Shown: positions 61,858 through 64,000 of the stretch, one piece after another
How the letters are laid out: each line of letters begins with the position of its first letter
How positions within the stretch are numbered: position 1 is the first letter of the stretch
Source: Microcoleus vaginatus PCC 9802
GTDB lineage: Bacteria; Cyanobacteriota; Cyanobacteriia; Cyanobacteriales; Microcoleaceae
Length of the DNA: 64,000 bases
Assembly: GCA_022701275.1 (NCBI GenBank)
Contig: CP031740.1
Coordinates: 2,739,001 to 2,803,000 of the forward strand
Direction of reading: 5' to 3'
Notes under the pieces: generated by a model
The model's input: only the letters and a program-made list of their open reading frames with translations
Told to the model about the DNA's origin: nothing
Database searches by the model: none
Position numbers and translations under genes: made by a program

Positions 61858-63477
61858 ATGTTACGAATAACCGAAATAAAACTCCCCCTAGATCATCCTC
61901 AAGATGCGATCGCCAGCGCGATTCTCAAAAAGCTGCAAATTCCCCCCGAAGAATTACTCGGCTATTCCATCTTCAAACGCAGCTACGATGCTCGTAAAAA
62001 AGCAGAAATCCTCCTTGTCTATATTGTGGATGTAGAGACGACACAGGAAAAGCAACTTCTCCAACGCTTCAAAAAAGATCCTCATGTGATGGTGACGCCA
62101 GACACGAATTATCGCTATGTAGCCAAAGCCCCCAGCAATTTGACGATTCGCCCCATTGTGATTGGTACAGGGCCGTGCGGTATGTTTGCGGGCCTGATGC
62201 TGGCACAAATGGGGTTTCGCCCCATCCTTTTAGAACGCGGAAAAGCAGTGCGCGATCGCACGGTTGATACCTTTGGATTTTGGAAGAAAAAAGCAGAATT
62301 CAACCCAGAATCTAACGCCCAGTTTGGCGAAGGTGGTGCGGGTACTTTTTCCGATGGCAAGCTCTACAGCCAAGTTAAAGATCCTCAGCATTATGGACGG
62401 AAGGTGTTGACGGAACTTGTGAATGCAGGAGCTTCACCGGAAATTTTATATATTAATAAACCGCATATTGGCACGTTCAAACTGGTGGGAATTGTCCAAA
62501 GCCTACGCGCCCAAATTGAATCATTAGGCGGAGAAATTCGGTTTCAAAGTCGTGTAGAAGATATCCACATCGAAAATGGAAAAGTGCAGGGACTTACCCT
62601 CGCCAGTGGAGAATATATTGCTAGTAATTATATAGTTCTGGCGGTGGGACATAGCGCCCGCGATACTTTTGAAATGTTGTTTTCGCGCGGGGTTTACATC
62701 GAGCCTAAACCTTTTTCCATTGGTTTTCGGGTGGAACATCCCCAAACTATCATCGATCGCTGTCGTTTTGGCGATCGGGCGGGCCATAAGCTTTTGGGTG
62801 CCGCCGATTACAAACTGGTTCACCATTGCCAAAACAATCGTTCTGTGTATAGTTTCTGTATGTGTCCCGGCGGTTTGGTAGTGGCGGCTGCGTCAGAACC
62901 GGGGCGACTTGTCACTAATGGGATGAGTCAATATTCTCGCAATGAACGCAATGCTAACAGCGGGATTGTGGTGGGTATCACGCCGGAGGATTATCCGGGT
63001 CATCCCTTAGCCGGAATTGAGTTTCAACGTCGCCTAGAAGAACGGGCATTTGAGTTAGGTGGTGGCACTTACAACGCCCCTGGGCAGCTTGTGGGTGATT
63101 TTTTGGCGAATCGCCCTTCCACGGCGCTAGGCAGTGTGCAGCCGTCTTATACGCCGGGAGTTGTGATGACTGATTTGAGCCCAAGTTTGCCAGATTATGC
63201 GATCGCAGCTATCCGCGAAGCACTTCCGGCTTTTGACAAACAGATTAAAGGATTTGCGATGGATGATGCGGTTTTGACTGGGGTGGAAACGCGCACTTCT
63301 TCACCAATTCGGATTAAACGCAAAGATGATTATCAGAGTTTGAATACAGAAGGTCTTTATCCTGCTGGGGAAGGTGCAGGATATGCGGGTGGAATCCTGT
63401 CGGCGGGGATTGATGGGATTAAGGTGGCGGAGGCAGTTGCTTTGAGTATTTTGCAATCTTCAAACCACAACATTTGA
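61858..63477 (+). CDS. FAD/NAD(P)-dependent oxidoreductase (COG2509-like)
   Basis: A 539-residue flavoprotein. Residues 1-95 form a small ferredoxin-like domain (LRITEIKLPLDHPQDAIASAILKKL; SIFKRSYDARKKAEILLVYIVDVE) specific to this family. The Rossmann dinucleotide motif is VIGTGPCGMFAGLMLAQMGFRPILLERGK (about 101-130). Further: NAQFGEGGAGTFSDGKLYSQVKD, YSFCMCPGGLVVAAASEPG, ALGSVQPSYTPGVVMTDLS, and the C-terminal GEGAGYAGGILSAGIDGIKVAEA that closes over FAD. Members are uncharacterised 'FAD-dependent dehydrogenases' found in bacteria and plastids; substrate unknown. Full length. Translation starts next to a heptamer tract with no normal ribosome site. Confidence 0.9.
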   Translation: MLRITEIKLPLDHPQDAIASAILKKLQIPPEELLGYSIFKRSYDARKKAEILLVYIVDVETTQEKQLLQRFKKDPHVMVTPDTNYRYVAKAPSNLTIRPIVIGTGPCGMFAGLMLAQMGFRPILLERGKAVRDRTVDTFGFWKKKAEFNPESNAQFGEGGAGTFSDGKLYSQVKDPQHYGRKVLTELVNAGASPEILYINKPHIGTFKLVGIVQSLRAQIESLGGEIRFQSRVEDIHIENGKVQGLTLASGEYIASNYIVLAVGHSARDTFEMLFSRGVYIEPKPFSIGFRVEHPQTIIDRCRFGDRAGHKLLGAADYKLVHHCQNNRSVYSFCMCPGGLVVAAASEPGRLVTNGMSQYSRNERNANSGIVVGITPEDYPGHPLAGIEFQRRLEERAFELGGGTYNAPGQLVGDFLANRPSTALGSVQPSYTPGVVMTDLSPSLPDYAIAAIREALPAFDKQIKGFAMDDAVLTGVETRTSSPIRIKRKDDYQSLNTEGLYPAGEGAGYAGGILSAGIDGIKVAEAVALSILQSSNHNI

Positions 63478-63516
63478 GGCTGGATTTGAGGATTTTTAGA
63501 TGATTTGAAGATTGCC

Positions 63517-63546
63517 GTCAACCGTCAACTCTCAACTGTCAACTGT
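63517..63546. repeat. TCAACTG/TCAACCG heptamer tract
   Basis: Four to five seven-base units (TCAACCG, TCAACTC, TCAACTG, TCAACTG) between convergent genes. Confidence 0.7.
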
Positions 63547-64000
63547 TCAAACAGCAGCTAAACGCGATCGAATTTCCGTATCGGTATACTCCGGCGTCCA
63601 GCCTTCTTTGGTGGTAAAATAGCGCACCGCTTTAACTTTCCGGGCTGCTGTCAAATAAAACCAGTGTTCTGTATTCGCCGGCACGTTGATAAATTCTTCC
63701 GGCTGCACTGTGAGTTCGACTTGGCTGCCGTCAGGTCGCACGAAGCCGAAAATGCCCTCGCCTGCTACGATATAGCGGACTTCATCATCGGCGTGGATGT
63801 GACACTTGCTGAATTTGGACAGCATGGTGTCGAGGTTGGGAATGTCTGGGTGCAGTACGATTAAGTCGCGATCCTGATAGCCTGCACTTTCCGACAACTG
63901 TTGAAAGTAGCCGTCGAGGGCTTGCAACACTTGCTCTTTTTGAGTGTCGTCAAGAGCATCTTTAGCTAACAAATTTTGAATTTCAGCGCTGTCACCCACC
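63547..64000 (-). CDS. mtnD: Acireductone dioxygenase (5' end outside window)
   Basis: The last ~151 residues are visible; the frame remains open at the window edge, and the leading VGDSAEIQNLLA matches the interior of the family, so about 30 N-terminal residues are missing. A cupin metal site is present: HIHADDEVRYIVAGEG gives the HxHxxxxE ligands, and EHWF the fourth His. The enzyme oxidises acireductone in the methionine salvage pathway (Fe form yields the keto-acid precursor of methionine, Ni form an off-pathway product). C-terminal YFTTKEGWTPEYT is typical. Cytosolic. Other salvage genes, if linked, lie beyond the window. Confidence 0.93.
   Translation of the reverse strand, partial: VGDSAEIQNLLAKDALDDTQKEQVLQALDGYFQQLSESAGYQDRDLIVLHPDIPNLDTMLSKFSKCHIHADDEVRYIVAGEGIFGFVRPDGSQVELTVQPEEFINVPANTEHWFYLTAARKVKAVRYFTTKEGWTPEYTDTEIRSRLAAV

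Noticed and set aside
1..64000. tRNA, rRNA, tmRNA or RNase P RNA genes
   Set aside because: Reading the gaps for the GTTCRAnYC T-arm and other signatures gave no convincing candidate; a covariance search would be decisive.

Overview
The window reads as chromosome of a filamentous, probably non-heterocystous cyanobacterium of the Microcoleus/Oscillatoria/Phormidium type. This rests on the many GCGATCGC (HIP1) octamers, on abundant tandem heptanucleotide repeats, and on families typical of cyanobacteria: DUF3172, the DUF3038/DUF4335 pair, DUF4912, the DUF98-type chorismate lyase, a glycine-rich RRM protein, and an AMIN protein with a VirB10-like C-terminus. The genus is inference; no rRNA or other decisive marker is present, and no tRNA gene or CRISPR array was found.

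Layout. 1-4350 is the 3' part of a large calcium-binding RTX surface protein made of recently duplicated modules. 4.4-12.5 kb holds a NUDIX hydrolase, an AMIN/envelope protein, DUF3172, clpS, a cold-shock-type RNA-binding protein, a conserved hypothetical, murF and a Uma2 endonuclease. 12.7-21.1 kb is a minus-strand housekeeping block: a lone EF-G gene, recG, an acidic hypothetical, tsf and rpsB. 21.5-26.5 kb (plus strand) carries a Kef-type antiporter, a small exported protein and the DUF3038/DUF4335 pair. 26.6-29.4 kb is a two-gene unit of unknown function. 29.7-33.3 kb has an OmpA-like protein, an AI-2E-family permease and an alpha/beta-hydrolase-like protein that lacks its triad. 33.3-36.0 kb is a small accessory patch: a RelE-type toxin-antitoxin pair, a clipped DUF433 antitoxin, cysS with an in-frame repeat insertion, and a fossil of a Uma2 gene.

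36.4-41.1 kb is an efflux cluster (HlyD-type adaptor, MacB-like permease, TolC). It has no ATPase gene, and its tolC appears to end 22 codons early at a TAG stop. After a 1-kb non-coding gap come DUF4912 and a four-gene carbohydrate ABC operon (binding protein, two permeases, ATPase; 44.4-49.0 kb) with a dyad upstream and palindromic repeats between its first two genes. An intact-looking IS630 element with two overlapping frames follows (49.9-51.1 kb), then three small unknowns, a fused dipeptide-type ABC ATPase, a multi-PAS/GAF histidine kinase, a CYP120-like cytochrome P450, a chorismate lyase (plastoquinone head group), an FAD oxidoreductase and the 3' end of an acireductone dioxygenase gene.

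No clearly new multi-gene system is evident. The most unusual signals are structural: several dispersed hairpin-repeat families with compensatory base changes between copies, repeats that have entered coding genes in frame (cysS, DUF433), tandem tracts that nearly all share a 7-bp unit, the tolC nonsense codon, the hydrolase pseudoenzyme, and spaced dyads that look like operators upstream of DUF4912, the sugar ABC operon and the histidine kinase.
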